Assembly: GCA_026395775.1 (NCBI GenBank)
Contig: JAPLYA010000029.1
Span: forward strand, 1-7,108
Direction: 5' to 3'
DNA length: 7,108 nt
Origin: Candidatus Pacearchaeota archaeon
GTDB lineage: Archaea > Nanobdellota > Nanobdellia > Pacearchaeales > GW2011-AR1
The notes beneath the pieces were generated by a model. It was not told the DNA's origin. It searched no databases and was given only the letters and a program-made list of their open reading frames with translations. Shown piece after piece: positions 1 through 5,663 of the stretch. The position numbers and the translations under genes were made by a program. Each line of letters begins with the position of its first letter. Position 1 is the first letter of the stretch.

Positions 1-468
1 AGGGTTAAAATAAAGCTCTCCAAAAGCAGAATTTCTGTCGTAATCCCTAATTTGTATCTTCGTGTCTAAGCTGTATTCACCATTTTCAATTTTTTTCATT
101 ATGATAATAGCAATAGGGAGCTTATTCAGACTTGCCGCAAAATATGGTTTTGAAGAATTTATCCCAAATGAGGCTCCTGTTCTTAAATTTTCAATATAAA
201 CAGAAGCATCAAGATTATTTTTAGCAATATAATCCCTTATATCATCATTCAAGGGATTGAGGTTTAGAATGAGAAAATTATTTGGTTTAATTATCTCGTT
301 GTAAATTCTGGGGGAGAGAAGACAATTGTTAGACTCCGATGGATTGCTCTCACAATATGCTTCATGATTTTTATGAAAAAAAGGCAGTTTAATTGAGAAT
401 AAAATAACAAATATCAAAGCAAGAATCACAATAGTCTCAATAAAAAAAATCCACTTCAACTTATTCAT
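1..468 (-). CDS. Membrane-anchored class A beta-lactamase-like serine hydrolase, N-terminal 156 residues (runs off the left edge)
   Basis: An open frame from ATG at 466-468 runs to base 1 without a stop, so the C-terminus lies outside the window. Residues 6-31 (WIFFIETIVILALIF...) form one hydrophobic segment, best read as a signal anchor placing the rest outside the membrane. After a polar, poorly conserved stretch (about 32-85) comes a typical penicillin-binding/beta-lactamase fold start: VYIENLRTGASFGIN (90-104), then the SxxK nucleophile motif as S113-L-N-K116 in FAASLNKLPIAI. It continues with the usual helix and IENGEYSLDTKI (127-138). In this family the Ser is acylated and the Lys is the general base. 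The SDN and KTG motifs would lie beyond the edge. The substrate is unknown; a cell-envelope peptidase or esterase role is as likely as antibiotic hydrolysis. The family call is firm, the function is not. Confidence 0.78.
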   Translation of the reverse strand, partial: MNKLKWIFFIETIVILALIFVILFSIKLPFFHKNHEAYCESNPSESNNCLLSPRIYNEIIKPNNFLILNLNPLNDDIRDYIAKNNLDASVYIENLRTGASFGINSSKPYFAASLNKLPIAIIIMKKIENGEYSLDTKIQIRDYDRNSAFGELYFNP

Positions 469-487
469 AATACCCAGAATATTAGTT

Positions 488-495
488 TATATAAA
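488..495 (-). promoter_or_regulatory. TATA box of the serine hydrolase gene; mRNA probably leaderless
   Basis: On the minus strand TTTATATA is centred about 23-24 nt upstream of the ATG at 468. Archaeal transcription starts about 25 nt from the TATA centre, so the transcript should begin at or next to the start codon. There is no good Shine-Dalgarno sequence; only GGGT lies four bases ahead of the ATG. A second AT-rich box (about 500-512) lies further upstream and could serve either strand. Confidence 0.55.
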
Positions 496-603
496 AACCT
501 TTATATTTAATCAAAAAAGTAAGTTTTAAATATTCTTGAGTCCTAGAATAACCATAAAAAGAAAACCCTAGCTTTAATCCTGCAACTGCCCTTGCTTCTA
601 TTA

Positions 604-747
604 ATGATAGCAAGCTTTCTCGCAAGCATCTATGCAACAATCAAGCAAATCCAAAGAATTACAGCAGCAACTCCCGTAATCATCGGAGTGATAATTGTCC
701 TATATTTCTATAGAAGAAAAATAGAAAAATCAAATCCTTATTCTTGA
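604..747 (+). CDS. Small hypothetical membrane protein (47 aa from ATG; frame open from 547)
   Basis: I do not recognise this protein. From ATG at 604 the frame encodes 47 residues ending in a TGA at 745-747. The same frame is open back to a TAG at 544-546, and the upstream codons read KKKTLALILQLPLLLL, a convincing first transmembrane helix with positive residues before it. A second helix, TPVIIGVIIVLYFY, is followed by the basic tail RRKIEKSNPYS. The whole thus looks like a two-helix protein with both charged ends inside. The difficulty is the start: no ATG or GTG precedes KKK (that codon is CAT). The in-frame options are CTG 580, CTG 586, TTG 592 and ATG 604, none with a Shine-Dalgarno sequence, and all but the first cut well into helix 1. 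Either the start has decayed (pseudogene) or initiation is unusual. It is the only plus-strand gene candidate here. Confidence 0.35.
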   Translation: MIASFLASIYATIKQIQRITAATPVIIGVIIVLYFYRRKIEKSNPYS

Positions 748-757
748 TTGATAAAAA

Positions 758-936
758 ACTTCTTGCTTCAATTACCCAGCTAAGCATAATTGTCAAGTAA
801 AAACCTGAAATAGTTCATAATTTATCAATAAAGAAGTAAAGAGAAACTATTTAGTTGACAAGCAGGGAATTGTTGGTCAGAGTAGTTAGGTAAATTAAGT
901 TTTAACACAATTACCGAGTAAACAAAACGAAGTCAG
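758..936. repeat. Intergenic repeat copy A (imperfect palindrome)
   Basis: This fills the spacer downstream of radA. The right end is ACAATTACCGAGTAAAC (907-923), followed by AAAACGAAGTCAG. The 30-nt stretch from 907 matches copy B at 26 positions. The core GAAGTAAAGAGAAACTATTTAGTTG (from 833) aligns with copies B and C. The left part (ACTTCTTGCTTCAATTACCC.., then TAATTGT at 787-793) resembles the reverse complement of the right end, so the unit can fold on itself with gaps. Boundaries are approximate and come from alignment by eye. It could be a MITE-like element, a 3'-UTR structure or a non-coding RNA. Confidence 0.5.
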
Positions 937-951
937 TTGCAACTCTCAAAA

Positions 952-3900
952 CTATTCTTCTTCAACTTGCCCGTCTCTAATTCCCTCTTTTGTGAGGAAG
1001 AAAATAGTTTCATTATCAGGCAAGTTCGGAGAGTCAATTAACTTGGCAACTCTAGAATCTTTCTTGCCTCTTCTCAAATACATACGATATGTTGAATTAT
1101 GAACAATAAAACCATTTGCAATATAATTTTCATTTTCAGGAACAGAAAAATCAAAAAATAATTCTTTATTGGAATTTTGAGACATGGAAATTTCTCTTAT
1201 TTTTTCAAATCTTATGTTGGAATCCAAAAGTTTAAAGATAAATTCTATTTTCTGCTTAATCTGCCTATCTTCTATTTTGCAATTCATTAAAGCTAAAAAT
1301 GCTTTCAAAAGTTCTTTTCTGCTAACCCATTTATAATCTTCAGTTCTAGACCTGATAACTTTTGAAAATCTTATATTGCAGGCTTTAAGCAGTTCTTTCA
1401 AATCATTTCTTTTCACAGGCATCATTTCATAAGAATATTTTGCTTTATGCCTTTTTACTTGCCCTAAAAGAGTCTCTTGCTTGTCTCTAGCTGTAAAACC
1501 TATTTGCAAATAACCTTCAACATCTTTATCAATTACTCTCAAGATATTTATTTTTTTCTTGCCTATATCAAATTTTATGGTGCTTCTAATGCCAAACCTT
1601 AACAAGAATAATTGCAAATATCTTAGAATTGTTTTATTTTTTTGTGATGCACTTACATAAGCTCTTTTCTTGTCTGCGTGCCCTTCAGCATCAAAAAAAC
1701 CTTTAATAAAATTTTTTACAACATCGTTTTTGCTTTTCCCGATATAATCAAAAATATCGGGCAAAACAAGCTTAAAGAATTCAGAGATTTCTTTTGAATT
1801 TATATTTAAGGTATAGCAGTTTTTATTCTGTAATTTTGTAATACTTCCTTCTATATTAAAAACTTTTTTAAACAAATGACTATAACTCTGTAAAACCTCA
1901 CTTCTCGCATCTCTAAATCTCAAACCTCTTGCCTCAAAATTGCCATCTCCTAAAAAATAACCGCAAATTTTCCCTAGCTTGGAATTCATCACTTCTGGCA
2001 ATATCAAATCTCTGTGCTTACAAGTTTGAACAGGGATTAATTGCAGTTGTAATCCAAATCTATTCTCTAAATTCTCTAAAACATTAATGGATGTTGGCCA
2101 ATTTTGGTTTAAAACTCTTCTAAACTGCCTTTTTGTTATCCCAATCTCCCCGCAGACTTCTTCTCTTGTTTTATTTTCTTTTTTCAGCTCTTCTTTGACT
2201 CTTTTAGCATCTTCTAAAGATAATTTGGCAATCTTATTAATTTTAATCTTGGGAAGTGTTTGCTCTTCTCCTTCTATCACTATTTTGCCAGCTTGCATAA
2301 CAAAATCTCCCTCACCTAAGTCCTTAGCTTCTTTTTCAACAACTTCAAAATTATCAATTGTAAAAAATCTATGCAAACCAGAACATTTAATCTGGTTAGT
2401 TGTTTTTATATTATAAACTTCTTCTATACTTGGATTAATAAAAACCAAATCAGAATCTGCTTTCTCTAGTTTAAGCTCATTTAATATTCCAGAAATAACT
2501 TTTTCTTGTTTCATATCTCTAATGGATACTATTCTTCCATCAGCTAGCTGTATTAAGCTGTCTCCTGTTAAACAAGCGTGCCCCACTATATTCCCCCCGA
2601 CAGCAACAGTAGGATCCCCAAACATTTGAGCAGGATTTGCCATAACTTGATTTGTAACATAGACTGCTAGATTATGCTGTTCAGCAAGTTTCATCAAATT
2701 ATGCAAGTACTTATTCAATTTCTGCTGCCTATCTGCCAATTGCCCTCTCCCGGCAAATTCTGCTCTAAAATGAGCTGTTAAAGAATCAATCACAACAAGC
2801 TTAATCGGTTCTCCATTTTTAATCATCTCTGTTATTTTATCTAGCAATAGAATCTGATGATCTGAGTTGAAAGCTCTGGCAACAAATATATTTTTAAGAA
2901 CTTTTTCTGGGCTTGCCCCTATTCCTTCAGCAATTTGTTTTATTCTTTCAGGCCTAAAAGTTGCTTCTGTATCTATTAAAACAGCCTTTCCATTTGCTCC
3001 ACCCTTATCCAAGGGCAACTGCACATTTACAGCTAACTGCAACCCAAGCTGGGTATTATGCATCATTGTGGGCATATTCCCGCCAATAAATGAATGTGCT
3101 TCAGGAACAACAAAATCATAAACATAATCATCATAATCTACTTCTTCTATGCTGTCCACCAAATCCCATCCAATTCCATCAATTTTTTCCATAACTTTGA
3201 GAGTATCTTCAATTTTCTCTTTTCTCTCAATTAATCCTTCCAGCAAAATTGATTTTAAAATTTCTTTTCTTTTTTCAGGAATTTTTCTCAAGTTATAATT
3301 TCTTATGCTTGACTTTTTTATTCCAAGTTTATTCGCAATAGAGTTGAAAGCAAATGGCAATTTACTGGAAATTTCCCTGATATTCTCATTTGATAAATTA
3401 TTTTCTAGTAATTTAATAGCTTCTTCAATATAGCTCTTTCCTTCTGAAAACAAATTTCTAATTCCATTAAAAGTTCCGGAGTTTATATTTGCAACAATCT
3501 CATTATGAGTAAGATGCCTGTAAACCATGCTGTCTGAATTTGTTTTGCCAATCTCTTTTCTTTGTCTGCCTCTCCCGCCCCCAATAGTTTCTTTATATTT
3601 TTCTCTCAAAAAAGCAACTATCTGTTTTGGAACTCCAAATTCACTGTTTACCCCTAAAAATTCTGCTTTCTTAAACTTAAAAGGAAAATCATTTATTTTT
3701 TCTCTGTCCTCACCAACAACAAAAACAATAAAAAACTCTTCTCCCTTTACTCTTTTTTTGCTTAAAGTAGTAGATATTCCAAGTCTAAGGAAAAGATAAG
3801 TTAATTGCGAAGCAAGTTTTTTGCTTTTAGTTGTTGCTGCAACAATATCCTTAGCTATCTCACCATCTCCTTCTAAGTAGCCAGCAAGAAAAGAAGAAAT

Positions 3901-4914
3901 AACGCCCTTATTAGAATTAAAGATTATTTCTGGAATAAATTTATCTGAAGAGTTAGTATTTTCCAAGCCATACATTATGCTTTTCGTAGGATTTCTCAGC
4001 AATATTGTATAAACTGGATTTTCATTTCTTTTATAGGCTTTTATTGTAGGAATATATTCAAACCTCTTGTTAATATAATTTTTTGTCCAATTTATCAAAA
4101 TTTCATTAGAGTTACATAAAGAAAAAGGATGATGAGTGCCTTCTGCAACAAATAATCCTAAAAAATATGCATCATCTTCTGATAACTTGTTTGCCTCATT
4201 AGGAATATTAAACTCTTTAGGGTAAGCTATTGCATCATCTTTATTTAAATCTACAGAATTCTTCCAGCACAATTTATTATCAAATGTCAGAAGCTGGTGT
4301 TTCTTTGTAACCTCTAAAATTCTTCCTCTTCTTGTCCTTATCTTTAAAATTTTTTTTACTTTTTCTTTATATAAATGAGATGCTTTTTTGATTTCAAGAC
4401 GGTTATCAGAAAAACATAATACTTTGACAGTAGATAAAGGTATAGCTTTCCCTTCCTCAAATTCAAATTCCTCTTGATTATATTTTTTATAAACATCCTG
4501 TATATCTTGAAGGTGCATGGTGTCATCATTAAAATAACTTACAGCTGTATTTTTAGTTACACATTTCCCCGAACCATATGCTCCATAAGCTTCTGTTATA
4601 GCTCCTGACTCTACTCCCTTTCCCCCTAAGAGATTGTCAATATTCTTGCTTCCTGTTGTGATATACTTTACTTCCTCTCTTTTTTTCTCAAATTCTAGAC
4701 CATCCTGAAAGCCAAGGTCCATCATCTTTCTAGCAGCTTGTATAGCCTTTCTAGCCACTGCCTCTCCGACCCCGGCCAATTCCGATAAGTCCGCAGGAGA
4801 CATAACCGCCAAGCCCATTAAATCAAAAATTCCGGCATCTTCAAGCTTTTTAGCAGAACTTGGGCCTATTCCAGGCAAATCAGTTATTTTTTTCTCCTCT
4901 TTTCCTTCCACCAT
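952..4914 (-). CDS. radA: DNA repair/recombination protein RadA, precursor with two inteins (1320 aa; 324 aa after splicing)
   Basis: RadA is the archaeal Rad51/RecA-family recombinase. It forms an ATP-dependent filament on single-stranded DNA and drives homology search and strand exchange. The exteins are residues 1-117, 621-780 and 1274-1320, together 324 residues, normal for the family. Visible parts are an N-terminal helix-hairpin-helix domain (LPGIGPSSAKKLEDAG, 13-28; LAGVGEAVARKAI, 46-58), the linker with polymerisation segment F69-Q-D-G72, Walker A GAYGSGK|TQ interrupted by intein 1, Walker B LVVID (precursor 706-710), FRAEFAGRGQLADRQQKL and loop L2 (NPAQMFGDPTVAVGGN) leading to GHA|ST, interrupted by intein 2. 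The C-terminal extein ends in an acidic VEEE tail. The ATG at 4914 starts a complete helix-hairpin-helix domain and has a TATA box at leaderless distance. RPA and a YdjM-like gene lie upstream on the same strand. Unspliced precursor should be inactive. Identity is certain. Confidence 0.97.
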   Translation of the reverse strand: MVEGKEEKKITDLPGIGPSSAKKLEDAGIFDLMGLAVMSPADLSELAGVGEAVARKAIQAARKMMDLGFQDGLEFEKKREEVKYITTGSKNIDNLLGGKGVESGAITEAYGAYGSGKCVTKNTAVSYFNDDTMHLQDIQDVYKKYNQEEFEFEEGKAIPLSTVKVLCFSDNRLEIKKASHLYKEKVKKILKIRTRRGRILEVTKKHQLLTFDNKLCWKNSVDLNKDDAIAYPKEFNIPNEANKLSEDDAYFLGLFVAEGTHHPFSLCNSNEILINWTKNYINKRFEYIPTIKAYKRNENPVYTILLRNPTKSIMYGLENTNSSDKFIPEIIFNSNKGVISSFLAGYLEGDGEIAKDIVAATTKSKKLASQLTYLFLRLGISTTLSKKRVKGEEFFIVFVVGEDREKINDFPFKFKKAEFLGVNSEFGVPKQIVAFLREKYKETIGGGRGRQRKEIGKTNSDSMVYRHLTHNEIVANINSGTFNGIRNLFSEGKSYIEEAIKLLENNLSNENIREISSKLPFAFNSIANKLGIKKSSIRNYNLRKIPEKRKEILKSILLEGLIERKEKIEDTLKVMEKIDGIGWDLVDSIEEVDYDDYVYDFVVPEAHSFIGGNMPTMMHNTQLGLQLAVNVQLPLDKGGANGKAVLIDTEATFRPERIKQIAEGIGASPEKVLKNIFVARAFNSDHQILLLDKITEMIKNGEPIKLVVIDSLTAHFRAEFAGRGQLADRQQKLNKYLHNLMKLAEQHNLAVYVTNQVMANPAQMFGDPTVAVGGNIVGHACLTGDSLIQLADGRIVSIRDMKQEKVISGILNELKLEKADSDLVFINPSIEEVYNIKTTNQIKCSGLHRFFTIDNFEVVEKEAKDLGEGDFVMQAGKIVIEGEEQTLPKIKINKIAKLSLEDAKRVKEELKKENKTREEVCGEIGITKRQFRRVLNQNWPTSINVLENLENRFGLQLQLIPVQTCKHRDLILPEVMNSKLGKICGYFLGDGNFEARGLRFRDARSEVLQSYSHLFKKVFNIEGSITKLQNKNCYTLNINSKEISEFFKLVLPDIFDYIGKSKNDVVKNFIKGFFDAEGHADKKRAYVSASQKNKTILRYLQLFLLRFGIRSTIKFDIGKKKINILRVIDKDVEGYLQIGFTARDKQETLLGQVKRHKAKYSYEMMPVKRNDLKELLKACNIRFSKVIRSRTEDYKWVSRKELLKAFLALMNCKIEDRQIKQKIEFIFKLLDSNIRFEKIREISMSQNSNKELFFDFSVPENENYIANGFIVHNSTYRMYLRRGKKDSRVAKLIDSPNLPDNETIFFLTKEGIRDGQVEEE
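1096..2574 (-). mobile_element. RadA intein 2 (493 aa, L2-loop site GHA|ST) with LAGLIDADG homing endonuclease
   Basis: This in-frame protein intron is precursor residues 781-1273. It begins with Cys1 (CLTGDSLIQL, block A) and ends YIANGFIVHN followed by extein Ser, with the usual terminal His-Asn. The exteins rejoin as GGNIVGHA-STYRMYLRRGKK, uninterrupted RadA. Block B is S65-G-L-H68, with Ser where Thr is usual. Block F is FFDFSVPENENYIANG, with Glu482 where many inteins have His. A helix-turn-helix-like segment (about 117-182, EEVCGEIGITKRQFRRVL) precedes the endonuclease. The two LAGLIDADG motifs are ICGYFLGDG (203-211, acidic D210) and FIKGFFDAEG (289-298, acidic E297), so both metal-binding acids are present. 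In homing, the nuclease cuts intein-less radA near GGGCACGCT|TCAACATAT and the gap is repaired from the intein copy. Splicing blocks and nuclease acids look intact; activity is inferred. Confidence 0.95.
3055..4563 (-). mobile_element. RadA intein 1 (503 aa, Walker A site GSGK|T) with LAGLIDADG homing endonuclease
   Basis: This intein is precursor residues 118-620, inserted exactly between Lys and Thr of Walker A. It has Cys1 (CVTKNTAVSYFNDD), block B T86-K-K-H89, block F VYDFVVPEAHSFIGG (His490) and block G MMHN followed by extein Thr, so every class 1 splicing residue is present. The same site is used by the Pyrococcus horikoshii RadA mini-intein, and the N-terminal half resembles it from memory (DIQDVYKKY, AIPLSTVKV, SHLYKEKVKKILKI), suggesting common descent. 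Unlike that mini-intein, this one carries an endonuclease with motifs FLGLFVAEG (134-142, E141) and LAGYLEGDG (226-234, D233). About 150 further residues (300-460) separate the nuclease core from the C-terminal splicing part. They include a basic GGGRGRQRKE stretch and a helix-turn-helix-like LGIKKSSIRNYNLRK. The predicted homing target spans GGGAAA|ACCCAGCTTGGG. Confidence 0.96.
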
Positions 4915-4935
4915 CCTTCAAGTAAAAGTTCGTAG

Positions 4936-4943
4936 TTTATAAA
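4936..4943 (-). promoter_or_regulatory. radA TATA box; leaderless start likely
   Basis: TTTATAAA (the same on both strands) is centred about 25 nt upstream of the radA ATG at 4914, so transcription should start at or within a few bases of the ATG. The only Shine-Dalgarno-like bases (GAAGG) directly abut the ATG, too close to work in the usual way. Together these support a leaderless radA mRNA. Repeat copy B ends within about 20 nt upstream of this box. Confidence 0.6.
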
Positions 4944-4949
4944 GATTAT

Positions 4950-5091
4950 TTCAATAGAACATATACTTTAAATTGCTGGATAATTTGATAAAAGTAAACT
5001 ATTTTAGTATGTAAGTAAGGGGTGTTCTTTGGCTTTTGAATTGAATTTCCAAGCTAAACACACAATTACCAAGTATACAAAATGAAGTTAG
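4950..5091. repeat. Intergenic repeat copy B (imperfect palindrome) between the YdjM-like gene and radA
   Basis: The right end ACAATTACCAAGTATAC (5062-5078) continues as AAAATGAAGTTAG, matching copy A at 26 of 30 positions. The core AAAGTAAACTATTTTAGTATG (from 4991) aligns with copies A and C, and GCTGGATAATTTGATA (from 4974) aligns with GCTGGATTTTAATAGG of copy C. The left arm (TATACTTTAAATTGCTGGATAATTT, from 4963) pairs imperfectly with the reverse complement of the right arm (TATACTTGGTAATTGT...CTTGGAAATTCAATT). The whole can therefore fold into a long gapped hairpin. It begins 23 nt past the YdjM-like stop codon and ends beside the radA promoter. It could be a MITE-like insertion, a terminator or a regulatory RNA. 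Confidence 0.5.
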
Positions 5092-5101
5092 CGACTACCC
5101 C

Positions 5102-5560
5102 TCAAATCAAACCCCTAATAACAACAATCAGAGCAAGAACATCTATTAATAAGAAAACTAAAAACAAAGTTGTCTCTACTCTTGAGCCTGTCCTAATCCT
5201 CCAGCTGGATTTTAAAGGCAAGGGCCAGAAAACCTTTATTCCTTCTATTGTGAAAGTATCGGCAAGCAAATGTAAACTATAGCCAAGAAAAAATGGCAGG
5301 GCCAAAACAGGCAAAACCGCAGCCAGAATAACAGAGATTATTATGCAGACAGTAAAACTATGAAACATCCCCCTATGTTTTGAGAAAAATTGAATTAATT
5401 TTGAGCTTTGAAATCTCCCAATTGTGGAGAATCCCGAATCAATATCCGGCAAGATTGTTGCAAATAGCGCAATAGGAACAAAAAGCCAGAGCTTGCTCAC
5501 TCTTGATAAAAACATAATTATAAATAAAGCGTTTATAGCAATATGAGTTCTAACAAGCAT
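5102..5560 (-). CDS. YdjM-family (DUF457) membrane-bound metal-dependent hydrolase, 152 aa
   Basis: This is a small integral membrane protein with the signatures of the YdjM/DUF457 family, usually annotated as a membrane-bound metal-dependent hydrolase of unknown substrate. Conserved groups are H6 in RTHIAINAL, P38-D-I-D41, H62-R-G..H67-S68, and G93-Y..H97-LLA-D101 followed by FWPL (111-114). The His and Asp residues of these groups are the likely metal ligands. Hydrophobic segments lie at about 8-37, 70-98 and 131-150, so the polar motifs sit next to the membrane face. The ATG at 5560 is preceded by GAGGGG at 5 nt spacing, which fixes the start. It lies between the RPA gene and radA on the same strand, with a TATA-like box of its own. 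Bacterial YdjM in E. coli is LexA-controlled, so sitting between two DNA repair genes may be meaningful. Length is typical and intact. Family is confident; function is unknown. Confidence 0.82.
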   Translation of the reverse strand: MLVRTHIAINALFIIMFLSRVSKLWLFVPIALFATILPDIDSGFSTIGRFQSSKLIQFFSKHRGMFHSFTVCIIISVILAAVLPVLALPFFLGYSLHLLADTFTIEGIKVFWPLPLKSSWRIRTGSRVETTLFLVFLLIDVLALIVVIRGLI

Positions 5561-5565
5561 TTTTA

Positions 5566-5571
5566 CCCCTC
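5566..5571 (-). promoter_or_regulatory. Shine-Dalgarno site of the YdjM-like gene
   Basis: The minus strand reads GAGGGG, five bases before the ATG at 5560. It is a strong match to the anti-Shine-Dalgarno sequence and contrasts with the apparently leaderless radA. Confidence 0.65.
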
Positions 5572-5595
5572 TTTTTTAATTTCAAGCTAGAACAA

Positions 5596-5603
5596 TATTT
5601 AAA
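5596..5603 (-). promoter_or_regulatory. Candidate TATA box for the YdjM-like gene
   Basis: The minus strand reads TTTAAATA, centred about 39 nt upstream of the ATG. The predicted transcription start near 5574 leaves a short leader that still contains the GAGGGG site. This suggests the gene can be transcribed separately from RPA despite only a 103-nt gap. Confidence 0.4.
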
Positions 5604-5609
5604 CCTATG

Positions 5610-5639
5610 TCAAGAAAATTGCCAATTATTTTTTCTTGA
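5610..5639 (-). terminator. Hairpin between the RPA-like and YdjM-like genes
   Basis: TCAAGAAAA (5610-5618) and TTTTCTTGA (5631-5639) form a perfect 9-bp inverted repeat, and the loop holds a further AATT-GCC-AATT pairing. It lies just after the RPA stop codon, with an upstream U5 run on the minus-strand transcript (about 5646-5650). It may end or slow the RPA transcript, or be a processing site. Archaeal termination relies mainly on U-tracts, so the hairpin role is tentative. Confidence 0.35.
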
Positions 5640-5663
5640 AGTCCGAAAAACTCCTGAAGTTAA

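Noticed and set aside
935..944. Palindrome AGTTGCAACT just after radA
   Set aside because: It is only 10 bp, not shared with copy B at the same place, and too short to form a stable hairpin.
2087..3799. Plus-strand open frames of 84-109 codons inside radA (2087-2416, 2867-3121, 3527-3799)
   Set aside because: They are antisense to well-conserved RadA and intein coding sequence, have low-complexity Ser/Phe/Leu-rich translations and no promoter or ribosome site.
952..4914. A novel multidomain RadA-nuclease fusion or group I intron insertions
   Set aside because: The inserts begin with Cys, end His-Asn before Thr or Ser, carry splicing blocks and stay in frame; removing them restores an uninterrupted RadA. 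Introns would not need these features.
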